From Ophiobolus disseminans (taxonomy: Eukaryota > Ascomycota > Dothideomycetes > Pleosporales > Phaeosphaeriaceae), in the NCBI GenBank assembly GCA_010093685.1, contig MU006230.1, positions 533,524 to 597,523 on the forward strand: a stretch of DNA of 64,000 nucleotides. Direction: 5' to 3'. The position numbers were made by a program, and so were the translations under genes. Each line of letters starts with the position of its first letter. Within the stretch, counting starts at the first letter, position 1. This document shows, in pieces, positions 1 through 12,812 of this stretch. Under the pieces are notes generated by a model. That model was not told the origin of the DNA. It saw only the letters and a list, made by a program, of their open reading frames with translations, and did no database searches.

Positions 1-2576
1 TTCTCATCTGTGTAGCTGTCGCCAAATGTAACTAGGGTCTTAAATTTCCCGTCTCTCCATGACAGCGACGACCGGTCCGCAATTCCAGCAGTGATCGCCA
101 AGTTCGCGACAAGCAACCGCAAAGACCACGAGGAGGGCATGATGTTCAGGCTACCTGGCTACCGGAACAATCATTCGCCTGAAGCGAGGGCAGGTATTTG
201 TACCGTTCGCATGCTGCGGTTCAACCCCGGAGCGCAAGGATATTCCTCTCCGCCGACGCATGTTCCGGAAGGCCATGGAACCAATCTATGGTAGATTGAC
301 TTATTTCGCGGGGATATTGAGGGGACGCGAGCCCGGTTAGTACGAGAAAATGATGTCGGTAGCGGCAGCTATACGCTTTTCGGCTGTAGTAGCTGTGGCA
401 TCAGCCTAAAAGACATGGAAGTGGAAAATACCATGTCCTCTCGTCATAAAACACTATCTCTTGCGGAATTGTAAGGATGAATTCCGTCAATGTAATTCAA
501 TGATGTAAAAAATGTTTGCGGTTGTGTGTTGTGTCATCTCCTCGGTAACTTATGAGTCAGGCAGGGATCATGCCTTGGCTATATTGTGCAGTTATGCATC
601 TGGCTGCTAGGTCAGGCAACAGAGTGGAGTTAAATGAGCTGCGTGGGATATCCATCGCTGGTCGTGTTTACTGTGCAAGCTGATTCTTGTCGATGTCGAA
701 ACTGTGATGGCTCCACTTTTGCGTACTTTGACGTTACCACTACCCAAGACAGAGATTTGATCGAGCTCTGTAGTTTCTTGATGGCTGTGTGAGGCCAACA
801 TGCAACCGCAAATTTTGCGTTTCTATCAATGAATTTGGTCTACCTTTTTTTTTGGTGAGCAACAACATGTGGAGAGGAGCTTCAGAGCGCACAACAGGTG
901 CTGTGTTTGCGTTTGGGCACCAACGACGGCGTCTCCACGCTCCGGTCTGGGCTAATTGATGCAAAACTCGAATGGCCGGTTGAAGAGCGGAACCAGGCGA
1001 GATGGAGCACAATCTGCACCCAAAATCGCCAAGTCCGCGGCGACACGCGCGTGCACCGGGGAAGCGGGTGGTGCTGAATAGCCCACATGCGCTAGCACTC
1101 ACGTTACCAACTTGCATAAGGTATGGGCTATACCTATTTGGACCTGGGTGGTCGATAGTTCGAGTTGAAGGACGTGGGCTCCATCTTTGTATTCGCGTTG
1201 TCTCATTTATTGCAGAGACTGGGTGCAGAAAGCTGAGAGCTGACATTCGGCATGCCGAATCTCACCCGGCACTGAGGGCAATGGACGACGACGGTAAGGG
1301 CGCTGATTTGCCCATTAACTCGTAGAGGCGTGAATATTGGGCTCTGGGTACGCGCCATTGCCCCATTGACCTGCGATCGCTACCAAGCTACCGGTAAAAA
1401 CGTCCAATCATGGTGAGGGTTATGCCGTTGAGGTGCAATTAGGAGCATTATGTACGCTACAGCTGGAGAAGAGCTTGTCTGGGTGGTAAGCTTTCTTGCC
1501 AGGGTTGACGTAGGTGGTGCCCGCTCTTTCCTTCCCTTCTCCTGGAGCCGACCCAAAGTTCCTAGCGTCCTCATCTACTTCCATCCCACTCCAACCCTCC
1601 GTCTACCGACTCGAGCCGCAATGCTCTTGCCACCAGTCGCACTCGTCAACTCCTAACTCGTACTCGTAGCGCACACGTTTCCTCCCCAGCGATCGTCTGA
1701 TATATCTTGGATTCAACGGCGCAGAGCTGTCACCGTCCGATCGTCACCGTTGCTAGCAGCAGCTGATAGTTGCGAAGTTTAGAGCTCGTCGAAGCCTTTC
1801 AGCTGCTATAGCAGATCCTTTAGTGAATCCAAATCGATTGAATCATCACATTTGGTGAGACTGCGCGCTAGCCTGTTGCTGCGCCGCTGCGGTGCATGAA
1901 CTTGGTCTAACGAACTTTTTGATAGATGCTGTGCACAACTCCCTTCATCTCGGCCAATGTCCTATCCCCGAATCGTATATCACTCTTGTCTACGATGACA
2001 TCAGCACAACCATTGGCGACTCGACTTCAGCGTCCGAGAGCGGGTACAGAAACCTTAGTGTCAGACCCGTTCAACAGGCATGGAATGCTCGACATATTCG
2101 CTTGACTTCTGTCTGTGGATCTGTCGGTCCTTGTACCTGTTGAGGTAGCTTACACCTGCACTGAAGGCAATCGAGTGTAGAGGTAGCCAGAATAACAGCA
2201 CAATGGCCTATTCCACCAATCTAGAAGCATTCGATCTAGCAGCCTCGACAAGGCAATGAAGCGGCTATACGCGCCTTCTTTAGGGGAAAACGAGTACAAA
2301 AACGACACAAGCAAAAACACCCAGCACGTAATCGAGAGATGACGATGAAAGGAGCACAGATGAAATCGTCGAGTTCACACTGGTGTTCTCTGTTCAACAA
2401 ATGCTCCATAGAAGCCCTCACAGCTCACGTGTGTGCCGCTGTTACGCACCAAACTCCGGGCCTGCCCAGGTCACCTGGGCATAAGACCACAACATGTTTT
2501 ATACGAGTTATCTGCGACCGCAGACAATGTGGCTGGTGTGCGTAAGCCTTCACCTTCGATACTGTACTAGTGCCAC
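1..2576. other. Gene-poor stretch, no supported gene
   Basis: I see no reading frame with a recognisable domain, and no consistent set of splice sites joining the short open frames. Base composition is mixed, without tandem repeats. The first 480 bases may belong to a gene running off the left edge, but nothing identifies it. Confidence 0.5.
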
Positions 2577-3651
2577 TCACATCGGGAGATACAACCTCAA
2601 ATCAGGGTTCCGTAACTCTATGCGGACTTCGTGGATGAGATAGTCGAACTGGGCCGCAGTCCAACCGAGATGCGAGGTGAATGGCCATAACCCGAGAGAT
2701 TCTAGTAGACTACCAATAATATCGACAGCATCCCGACCGATACCGGCTAGCATGGAATCTAGAGTAGGAGCATTAGTGTGCATACATCATGGATATCTGC
2801 TATATGGGAGATATGGCAGAAAGCATAGTTCCGCACTGCGGGAAGCTGTGCCCCGGGTGTCACACACCTGGATCCCAACCTCCTATGGGTAGTCGCTTGT
2901 AATCTACTTGGACATCCCGGAGACCTGCCGCCACGAGAAGCCCTTGCAGCCTGGGACCAATTCTTGGATCACGATTCAAAGCGGTCATCGAGCTGACATA
3001 TCCTTGCCACCAACGGTATACTGCTGACTGCTCTGTAAGTCTTCCGCTGTCCGATTGTATATGGAGGTGGTATTCAGCTACTTGGACCCAACCACCTGAA
3101 CGCAGCAGCACCCTCATGTCCCGGATGTATGAAGCCCATCTATTTCTTTTGAGACCCGGTGCAATGAACCTGGAGTGGATGAGGTCGTACGCTTTCGACT
3201 GAAAGACTTCTGGATGATTGAGCCGGTCGTTCAGGTTGTACCCGCAGAGCATGAGATTCTCGGGTTGATCTGCAAGTCTCATCGGGAAAATATCGACGGC
3301 AGTAACCTTTAACGTTACAGTTAGCATTACGTCAAGGAGGCTCAAGCTTCGAGTATCGCAATGCCGTCACCGGAAGAAACGCACCTCGCAATCCTCAAAC
3401 TCTTCCGCAAATTGCACACACCAGTCACCACCACCATATCCGAGGTCCAGCGCTTTACTTGGATCGCCCAATGGAATTCTTGACGAGACCAGAGAGTTCC
3501 CGAATAGCCTGCAGAGCATATCATGTTGAGTTGTCAACCTATCCTCTTCGCGATCGTCATTAGCGACTGGAACACAATATATTCTCTCGTCTATGGACGT
3601 CTTCTGGAAGATCCTCCCATGTATGCTGACTACCTCAAAGTCGCTGCTCAT
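2577..3651 (-). CDS. LaeA/UMTA-like SAM-dependent methyltransferase, 3 exons
   Basis: Model: exon 1 3651-3385, intron 3384-3307 (78 bp), exon 2 3306-2868, intron 2867-2759 (109 bp), exon 3 2758-2577. Phases join exactly and give 295 residues. It resembles fungal LaeA/UMTA-type class I methyltransferases, which methylate small molecules or regulate secondary metabolism; the substrate cannot be read here. Visible marks are the SAM motif I region DLGYGGGDW (about residue 69), VDIFP after the first junction, DLIHSRF, LLRSGGWVQVAEY (motif III-like), and the C-terminal PFTSHL...NPDLRLYLPM typical of the family. Motif I is unusual (GYGGG rather than GTGTG), so the activity may be altered. The gene stands alone, with no biosynthetic neighbours, and is therefore not obviously part of a metabolite cluster. 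The second intron is supported by GGWDP-D continuing into SMLAGIG in phase. Confidence 0.8.
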
Positions 3652-6043
3652 GTCGCGCAGATTCGGGCCTGGAAATTTTGATCAATGGCTCAGTAACAAG
3701 GTCGTGCCTGCTGGAAAAACGCTAGAGATGCAACAGCATACAGTTTCAGGGCGTGTCTCAAACAAGTACGAAGGAATTGAACGAAATTTTAGTACAAGGG
3801 GCACTGGGCGCGGTTACCGATCATCACAGTCCATCATTACCCAAAGAACGGCTTGCGGTGTGCTCAAGGTAAATTTTCTCAAAGGAGCGGAGACTTCACT
3901 GTCGTGGCGAAAGGCAATCGTCACCGACCAATTGTGAACGAAGGGAGCAAACGAACCAATTGGGTCTGTCAGTTTTCCTGTTTGAAGAAGGCTCAAGAGT
4001 TGGGCAGCGCTCCGGCAATGCAAGCCCCGGCTAAGGAATTTAGCAATCAAATTGGCCCTGGTGTCTTGAAGAAGACTCCAAAAGAAAGCGGACGCCGTCA
4101 CTTCGCAGGCAGGGTTTTGTTCGTTTTTCTCGTAGGTAAGCTGTCATGTTACTGATGCCAGAGCAGCAACCCTTGCTTGCGATGTGTCTATATGCGCCCA
4201 AGTCGACGTAAGAGCGGTCAGCTGTTTGTGAGCTACGGATAGCTCGCGTGGCTGGCAGTGCCACCCCGCGAATTCAGAGAAGATGGTCTGTCTCGAGCGA
4301 CCCGGCAGCTCGGGGAAACGTGTTACAACACCAGAAGCTTGCTACCGGCTTCGCTGACCCAGCAAAAGTCGATCAGCCTTGTGGAAAAGCGAAGGTCCTT
4401 ACACCATGCATGTGGGAGAGCTGCATGTGGTTGCTACGACTCATGTTACTCGGAACGCCCAGGAGCGGTCCACTTCGGCTTTTACCCGCGGTTGAAAATC
4501 ACGACGGGTTAGTAATCGCTGAAGAAATCGCATTCAAAAACACCTTTTAGAAAGCACGTGGAGGATCCCAATATCATGCCGTCGGCGCAGGTCCACAGCG
4601 GTCTGTCCCGCTCGGCGTCCTGTCAGAAACTTACCGCTGACATGGCATCGGGAAGAGACACATCAAAGGTGGCGTTGCGGCATGCCAAACATCATGGAAA
4701 ATTCTCAGCCACCAAGGCGACAATTTCTTTTCTCGCAGACCTCAAGTCCTCGTCGGGTAACAAGTTATTCCTCCACCAGTAAGCGCGAAGCGGTACCCCA
4801 CAACTCATTCCTTGACGTACTGCTTCCGATCTCCCTCTTCTGATAGCTAACTTCTTCAAGCACTGCGTTGATTAGATACTAGCATCCCTAGCACTAGAAT
4901 CCGTCATCTGACGACCGGTGGTTGCGTATCCTGCGTTGGACCGGCTAGGCATGGTGACGCACTGCTGCATTGATCGTCTTGCCCTCCGATGCATGAAAGC
5001 GAGAGCGACATATGACGAAGCTCTCATTGCCTCACTTGGAGCCTGAGCTGACCGTGTCCAATACGGCTGCATCAGAGTTAAGCATAGCGGTGTCTAGCAT
5101 GTACACGTGTGAGCAATCGTCAAAGCCTACGGCTCAACGGGTCTGCGAAAACCAGCTAAACCCCGAAACCAGAGGCATCTGACACGAACAAGCACGCGAT
5201 CAAATGCATGACTGCTAATGATGACAGAAGCTCAAATCAAGTAAACAAAACATCCACTTCCAACAGCCTGAAGTTTCAAAGTGCGGGCATAGGCCCGCAG
5301 CAGTAGTGAAAGCCGCCATCCTCCGAAAGGTACCAGTAGCTCTTGCTGCGGTGCGCCTAACAAGCATGTGTACGTTACACCACATCGACAGGTGTTTGTT
5401 AATGACTGTACTATATAGCACGGCATGACATCTGAGCAAAAGACTGTGGACGTTCTGGTGTTACATTCGACAACGCCAGCCCGCTTCCCCGTCATCGGTG
5501 TGCAGGGGAGAAGAAACCTAGACATTGGCAGCCTATTGAGCTACCGCCTTTGATGATGTGCAGGACATTGAGAAAGAAAACTTCCGTCATGATGGACCTA
5601 CCAGAGCCTGTCGGGAGCTGTACAGCGGTCCGAATGTGGTCGGTGTTGCGTGTCTCACTTTGCACGCTTGACGCCTTAGACGCCGCAAGCCTACCGCGCT
5701 TCTCGTGCTGCTTCAAAATGACGTATTAGCGAGTTCTGGATGCAGTGTTTCCGGATACCTGTCCTCAATTCAACAACAACGAGAGCGCTAATTTCTGTGT
5801 TGCTGACATGTGAGTTGGCTACGGCGACTAAGTTGTCCCAGCTACTCGCATCTGGATGTAGCTGATAGGCGCCACGCTCGTACGGTAGCGTAATACCCAA
5901 TCTTCAGCCGCACTGTGACTGACTGCCTTGACATGTCGGACTCTTTGCGCTCTCCCACATCTACCAACACAGGCTAGTCTTCATCAGTAACTGCATGACG
6001 TGACAGGCTTTTGGACACTGTGCTCGCTTAGTCACCGCTACCA
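3652..6043. other. Intergenic, no supported gene
   Basis: This holds short overlapping open frames only, none with a recognisable domain or a convincing splice model. The upstream regions of the methyltransferase and of the ankyrin-HET gene presumably lie here. Confidence 0.5.
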
Positions 6044-8784
6044 ATGTTTCGTGGGCCGAGGTTAGCTCTGACACGCAGTACATGCACATCTAACAACTAA
6101 CAGCCACACAGCGACTGGACTCCTCTGCATCGCGCCGTCTGGAATCACAACACTACTGAGGTAGAGTCACTTTCCAAACATGGCGATAACAATGCCGCGG
6201 ACGAACGAGGCTGGACGCCGCTGCACCTCGCATGCGCATCGGAAAGCGAAATGCTCTTTGGCAGCCACCAGATCAGCGGCCGAGGCTACTCGCGATTCTC
6301 GTTCGGCAGTTGGAATGATAAAAGATACAACGCTCGGGAATGGGGACCAAATCGCGTCACCAGGCTCAACTCCGACGACGAGGAAAAAGCAGCCTCGCTG
6401 ACCATCTTGAAAATCCTCCTGAGAAGGGGTGCAGACGTTCACCGACAAGCCTTGGGATTTTGTACACCTTTACACTGCGCTGCGGACAGCGGCTGGCTCG
6501 GCCATGCTCTTGCTCTGGTGAGGGCAGGAGCAAAAGTATATACTGGCCCGAAGTGCTCCCCGCTTTGCTGGGTGAAAGGTGGCAGTGGAGGAAACGAACT
6601 GGTTGCTCGTTACCTGCGTGTTGAGTTAGGTGATTGCGGTCTCACGATGATTGAGCAAGACCATGCGCGTGCCCATCGAACATCACATGAAAAATGTTTT
6701 GCTCGCGATGAGCCGCCGATGTTCTTCAGGACTGAGCGACATTTCAAGACTCAATCTAGCAGCCTGATCAGTGCTAATGGTTTGTGCTCTGTGTGTTCTG
6801 ACATTACACTGGAGTCGTTGAGCACTCGAACTGGTTACATGCACCTTTCATTTTCCTCCCTCAAATTGAGCGCCACACGGTGTGCGTTCTGCCGTATCAT
6901 CATCTCAGCCCTCGCCGAAGGCCGGCCACAATGGTCTGGAACGGAAGGCCAAGTTCTCATCAGTGCCCCTAGTGAGGAAGGTAAGCTTGTTCATACCTTG
7001 CAAATCAACCGCTGTGGAGATTGCCACTGCGATCTTGACAAGCCATACACGTCGCCAGATACCAGTGCGTGTCATACGGCGAGCAAGAATGTCTTGCAGA
7101 CTGCTCGAGTGACTATCTTTACTAAGCAAGGTAGGTGGTATTTTCCGTAGGTGCATGTATTACGTTAACATCCGCAGATATTTCTGGGTGCAACATTGCT
7201 GTACAGCAAGGCTCTGATATTGCGGAGTCCCCTGAGTCCACGGATACATTGGATTTTCTGAAAAGATGCCTAGCAGAGTGCGACTTGAATCATCCAGGCT
7301 GCAAATTACAAAGCCCGGACGTAGTGTCAGAGAACTTGTCGCTGCCATCGAGGCTGCTCGAAGTAAGTAACGATGCTGAAATGGTTCGTATCGTAGATGG
7401 GCTTGGAGAATCTGGACGATACGTCGCGTTCAGCCATCGCTGGGTGAGCGGACCCAGGCCGAAATGGGTCACACTTAAAGACTCAATCGAGCAGCGTCGT
7501 TCATGGTTTCCAACGAACAATCTACCTGCTTCGCTTGTAGACGCTATCAAAACCACACGACGTCTAGGACTCAATTTCATCTGGATCGACTCCTTATGCA
7601 TCATCCAAGATTCCGAGCACGACTGGAACACCGAGGCTGCACAAATGGCAAGCGTATATGCCAACGCGTACGTGACCGTCTTCGCAGATGCAGCTCAAGA
7701 CGACGATTACGGCTTCCTCGTCCCGCGACAAGTCTTCCCATCTACACCGATCGTCATTTCCATGGAAAACAACACCCCAATCACTCTACATATTCGAAAA
7801 TCAACTCCAAACGCCTGGAGCTACATCCAAGGCTCCCACTTCGCATCCGACACACGAGAATCATCGCACCTCAGCAACAGAGCCTGGATCCTCCAAGAAC
7901 GCCTCCTCTCAAGACGAAAACTCCACTTCGGCGCACACCAAGTATACTGGCGCTGCAGAGCACACGCCCTCTCCGAAGACGGCGACTCACAGAGCAGCTG
8001 GGACATTCGTGAAGAATCCACCATCACACATATGCTGCAATCCTCCGACCGCACACAGCGCACATTGCAAATTAATTGGGCCGCCCTAGTTAAAATGTAC
8101 AGCGCTTTGAACCTCACGCACACGCAGGATAAACTCCCCGCCCTATCCGGCCTAGCGAAAGCTTTCTCGCAAGAGGAATACATCGCCGGCCTGTGGAAAC
8201 ACTCCTTCGCCATAGATTTAGCATGGTCCGTCGCCATCAAAGATCCCGCCGCGAAATCTGCCCGCCCGCCAACGTACCGCGCACCTTCTTTCTCATGGGC
8301 GTGTCTCGACGACGCCGTCGCTATGCGAACGTTCCACGACGACGAGGATCGCTCAACTCCAGATACTGTGGATATGGACCTGGTACATTACGAGATCGAA
8401 ACTGCGAGTAGCGACCTTTTTGGGAAGGTCGTAAGTGCGCACGTCGTCGTGTGCGGATTCTTGCGTAAGGGAATCACGCTGGGCCCGTATGCGACGGCGC
8501 TGGGCGATACGCAGGCAGGGTATAATCCCGTGTATGATATGGATATGGCGCCGATAGGGAGTATGCTGAACGATGCGAGCGACGATATGCCGTATGGGGA
8601 GGTGATGTGTTTGAAGTTATATGGGGGGTTGACTGATGTGTTTCTCGTACTAACGCCTGTACAGGGGGCGACGGGGACGTACCGGCGAGTTGGGCTGGGC
8701 GATACGATGCTCTGGGGACGATCGAAGTACGGGGAGGAGAAGTTCTTCGATGGGGCGGAGAGGGGGCGTGTGACGATTGTGTGA
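6044..8784 (+). CDS. Ankyrin-repeat/HET-domain protein (heterokaryon-incompatibility type)
   Basis: Model: exon 1 6044-6060 (17 nt), intron 6061-6111 with ctaac branch sites, exon 2 6112-7130, intron 7131-7177 (47 bp), exon 3 7178-8784; 880 residues. The N-terminus carries ankyrin repeats (DWTPLHRAVWNHN, GWTPLHLACAS, ADVHR...CTPLHCAADSG). A Cys-containing middle segment follows (CSVCSDI, CAFC, CGDCHC). The HET domain starts near residue 430: YVAFSHRW, then IWIDSLCIIQD (about 482), ANAYVTVFADAA, and RAWILQERLLSRR (about 580). HET proteins trigger cell death or growth arrest after non-self recognition in filamentous ascomycetes. The intron 2 junction is phase-consistent. The very small first exon is the weak point: ankyrin sequence starts almost at once, so the true start may lie further upstream or the gene may be 5' truncated. 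Confidence 0.8.
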
Positions 8785-8878
8785 TTGAATGTGAATAAAT
8801 TTTGATATCATTGCAGTATATATTTACAAGACGTGACTAAACGCCGGGGTAACTAAGAACGCTTCAATCTCTTAGAGC

Positions 8879-11858
8879 TTACAACTTGCTTCCGCCTCCC
8901 AGAAGCTCTGCACCGGCACCGCTGATGGCCAGTTTACCCGTCTCCTTGACCTTTGTTTGGAATGCGACGGTGTTGCCCGTCTTCCACATCTCGGTGATGA
9001 GTGTTTGCCCTGGCAGTACGACACCCGCGAACCTGACCTTGATGTTCTTGAACGGACCGAACTTCTGCAAGACATGCTTGCCGCTGATGCCGAACGAGCA
9101 CAGGCCGTGTAGGATAGGGGTAGGGAAACCGCCAGCCTTGCTAAAGGTGGGGTCAACGTGCAGTGGGTTCAGATCGCCAGATAGACGATAGATTGCCGCT
9201 TGCTCCTCAGTTGTTTTCTCCTCGACCACGACGTCAGGCTCCCGCTTGGGAGGTGTGTGGATCTTTGTCGCGGCACCACGGTCTGTGCCCTTCTTGTTGC
9301 CTCCAAAGTTGCCAGAGCCACGGATGAACACCGTGCTCTCGTTGTAGAAGATCTCCTCGCCGGTCTTTGCGTCCTTTGTGACCGATCCGTATACGACCAG
9401 GCCAGCAGCACCCTTGTCGACAACCTCGACGAGCTTGGGTATCGCGATGAGCTTGGCTTCGGTCGGGATCGGGAATTTGCGGATCTCGAGGAACTGCTCG
9501 CCGTGGAGCAGCATACGCGGGTCGAAGTTGGGGACGATGTCTTCAAAGTTGAAGGGCGCTTCGGCGTTGAAAGGTGGGACGACACCGAATGTTGGGATGA
9601 CTTGGAAGTTTTCGTCGCCTTCGTAGACGAAAGGGAGATCGGTTCGCTTTGCGCCAATACCGAGGTCTGGATAGACAAATTAGTAACGCCACAAATGGAG
9701 TGATGCGTTGAACTTACTGTAGAGAATGACATCCCGCTCAGTGTATTCGAATGGAGTACCGTCAGACTTGGCAGCCAAAGCCTCCTTCTGAGCCTTGAGG
9801 ACTTCCTCATTGCTCTTGCTGGGCTTCTTCTCCTTCTTGGCCTTCTTGCTGGTGTTCTCCATGTTTGCCATGATGGACTTGAGGCCGCTGGCGTTGTCGA
9901 AGGGATGATCGGCACGGCCATCGTCGAAGTTGGTGATGCGCTCCCACTGCTCGAGGACCGCCTCGGGTGTAAGCTTGACGTCAACGGGGAAGCCATGACC
10001 GCCAGTCCGCTGCCACCTGGTTGCGGCGAACCAGCCAGAGCCCATCTCGTACAACCCGCCGGTCGGCTCGGGAGCCTTGTCTGAAACGAGGAGAATGACA
10101 AGAGGCGCGTTGTAGTCGGGCTTGAGGGCTTGAACAACCTCCTCAGGCATGATGCTACGGGTCATCTGGGTACCGGCGTTAGGCGCAACAGTGTTGACAA
10201 AGATGTTGTTCTTCTTGCCCTCGAGGGCAAGCGACTTGGAGAAACCGAGGATACCGCACTTGGCTGAGGCATAGTTGGCCTGGCCAAAGTTGCCGTAGAT
10301 ACCGCTGGTCGAAGTGGTGTTGAGGATGCGACCATACTTCTGCTTAAGCATGTATGGCCAAGCAGCCTTGGTGCAGGAGTATGTGCCGTGGAGATGCACA
10401 TTGTGGATGATATCCCACTGGTCGTCGGTCATGTTGGCGAAGGCCTTGTCGCGGAGGATGCCAGCGTTGTTGATGAGGATGTCGATGCGGCCATACTTCT
10501 CAATGGCGGTCTTCACGACTGCCTCGCCATTCTGCACATCCGCCTTGTTGCCAACAGCCTCGCCACCAAGCTTCTGGATCTCCTGAACGGTGTCATCGGG
10601 GTTGACGAGGTCGTTGACGACAACCTTTGCGCCACGCTTGGCCAGCTGTAGACAGTAGATGCGGCCGAGACCGGCACCACCTCCAGTAACAAGAGCAACC
10701 TTGCCCTTGAAATCAAGCTCCTCGCCCTTGGGGTTGGCGGGCAACTTCTGGGCCTCCTCAAGAAGCTCTAGCGCGTTCGCTGGGCCCTGTGGGTGCTCTG
10801 GCTTGGAGAAGTTGACAACGTCCTTCCACTTGGCTGCAACAGCACCCGGTGTCAACGTGTCGTCGGCCTTGAGCTGAGCGCCGGTGGCACGCTCCCACCG
10901 CAGCTTCGCGATGTGGCCACCTCCAGCCTCGAATATCGAGCCCGTCTCCGTAGACGACTTGTGTGTGAGGACAGCAACGAGCGGGACAATCCACTCGGGC
11001 TTCAGCTTCTCGAGGACATCTGGGGGCATGACGGTCTCGGTCATTCGGCTGGCGGCGATCGGGGCAATGACGTTGCAGAGAATGTTGTACTTGAGGCCCT
11101 CCTTTGCGAGTGTCTCTGTGAAGCCAACGAGGGCGAGTTTTGCGGCTGTAACAGTTAGCATCCGACCACGCTTCAGAGGGTTGATATTGCCTACCAGAGT
11201 AGTTGGTCTGGCCGAATGATCCAAAGAGACCCGCAGCCGATGCGGTGCTAATCAGCCGTCCGTACTTCTGTTTCCTGAAGTATGGCCATGCCGCCCTTGC
11301 GCACTTGTATGCTCCCTTGACGTGGACATTGTAGATGAGGTCCCAGTCTGACTGCTTCATGTTCTTGAAGCTGATATCTCGTAGGATGCCGGCATTGTTG
11401 ATGAGGACATCAACGCGACCAAATGCATCAATAGCCGTCTTGATGATGGCCTCGCCATTCTCGACCGAGTCGTAGTTGGCAACCGCCTTGCCACCTGCAG
11501 CGCGAATCTCGTCGACGACTTTATCAGCGGCCTGGTGGCTGTCAGCTTTGATCGGTTGTGGTGGTGACGCGGGAAAAGCATGTGAAAGCGCCGAGTCGCG
11601 TCATGCTTCAGAGTGTGTGGAAGCCGATCGCAGTAATACACAGGTTGCATAGTCCTGAAGCTTGCCCGAGTATATGTTGTGGAGATGGAGGCTTACCGCT
11701 GAGCCTGCGCCCTCGCCCTTGAAACTCCCACCGAGGTCGTTCACAACGACGCTTGCGCCGCGACTGCCAAAGAAGATGGCGTATTCGCGACCAAGACCAC
11801 CGCCAGCACCCGTGACAACGACCGTCTGGCCATCGTACCGCAGCTCTGGAGGAGCCAT
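8879..11858 (-). CDS. fox2: Peroxisomal multifunctional beta-oxidation enzyme (hydratase-2/3-hydroxyacyl-CoA dehydrogenase)
   Basis: Model: exon 1 11858-11697, intron 11696-11532, exon 2 11531-11195, intron 11194-11146, exon 3 11145-9718, intron 9717-9667, exon 4 9666-8879; 904 residues, the normal Fox2/MFE-2 length. Two short-chain dehydrogenase modules come first. The first has the TGAGGGLG nucleotide loop and catalytic NYSAAK; the second has TGGGAGLG and NYASAK. A C-terminal MaoC-like 2-enoyl-CoA hydratase-2 follows, with the signature DLNPLHVDP...GGFPTPILHGLCSFG. The protein ends in SKL, a canonical PTS1 signal, so it acts in peroxisomes. It converts trans-2-enoyl-CoA through (3R)-hydroxyacyl-CoA to 3-ketoacyl-CoA in fatty-acid beta-oxidation. 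A Lys-rich linker joins SDR2 to the hydratase half. All three junctions restore conserved family sequence. Confidence 0.96.
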
Positions 11859-12812
11859 GATGTGATATATATGTTCTTCTCACGAGCTGTGCTGCTCAAA
11901 GAGTGTTTGCTGCTGATATGGAGAGCTGCACGCGCGTAAAGAGAGAAGCAGTAGGGCAATGTTCTCGAGGGTATCAACAAAGAACCCAACGATAGAGAAG
12001 ATGGATGTAGAAGAGCAAAGATGAGAGAAATGTGTATTCAGCGCGACAAGGACTGCCAACGTCGAGGTTTTGAGCGCATCGCGGAAAGCCGAGCTCGTTT
12101 CCGGCAGCGTGAATGACGCTGGACCTCGGCAGTTGCTCACATGTTCAGAGTGTGGGGACCCCGGCTTGGCATTCTCTCGTCCACGAGCCTCAACAGTCCT
12201 TTCACATGTCAGTCAGTCTCTACATTGGTTTGATGTGCGATCAGATGTCAAAACAATCTTACCTCCAGTCTTGTCAGATGATGCCACTGGAACGTTGCTG
12301 ACATATGACGCTCTCAGGCACCTCTCCGTTTGTATTTGGAGATGCCCGGACACACCTGGGCAACGCAACCATGCAGATGATACGCGACCACCTTGCTTCT
12401 TGGTGTTCAGTTTTCTGTGCCTTATACAACTTTAAAATGCCATGTCGTTTTACGAAGGGAAATGCAGAAAGTCTGGAGTCCTGGAAAACAGCATATGGTC
12501 GACTTCACCCATCACTGAACGACTTCGGCTCTGCTTTGAGTTCCCAAAAAACTTACTGGTTTGGGAGCGTAGTTGCCCTCAGGGTGTGACACCTTTGCAC
12601 AATCACACTGCACAGCCTCATCACGTCACTTGGCGAACGGGAACGCGCATATGGAGCAACGCAAACTCGAATTGAGGGCTCTGACAGCATCGCACAACCA
12701 GATGTTCGCTGGCACAAGTATGTTTGTGACAGATTCTGCCTACAGTGAACACTTCTCTTTTACTATCACACTCCCTTGCCATTTTCCACTGCACCTACAG
12801 CTCGACGATCCA
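11859..12812. other. Intergenic between divergent fox2 and membrane-protein gene
   Basis: About 950 bp separate the start codons of two divergently transcribed genes. It should contain both promoters. I found no coding frame with domain or splice support. Confidence 0.5.

Noticed and set aside
9169..10137. Long alternative frame on the minus strand within fox2
   Set aside because: It is Ser/Arg-rich shadow sequence of the well-supported Fox2 reading frame.
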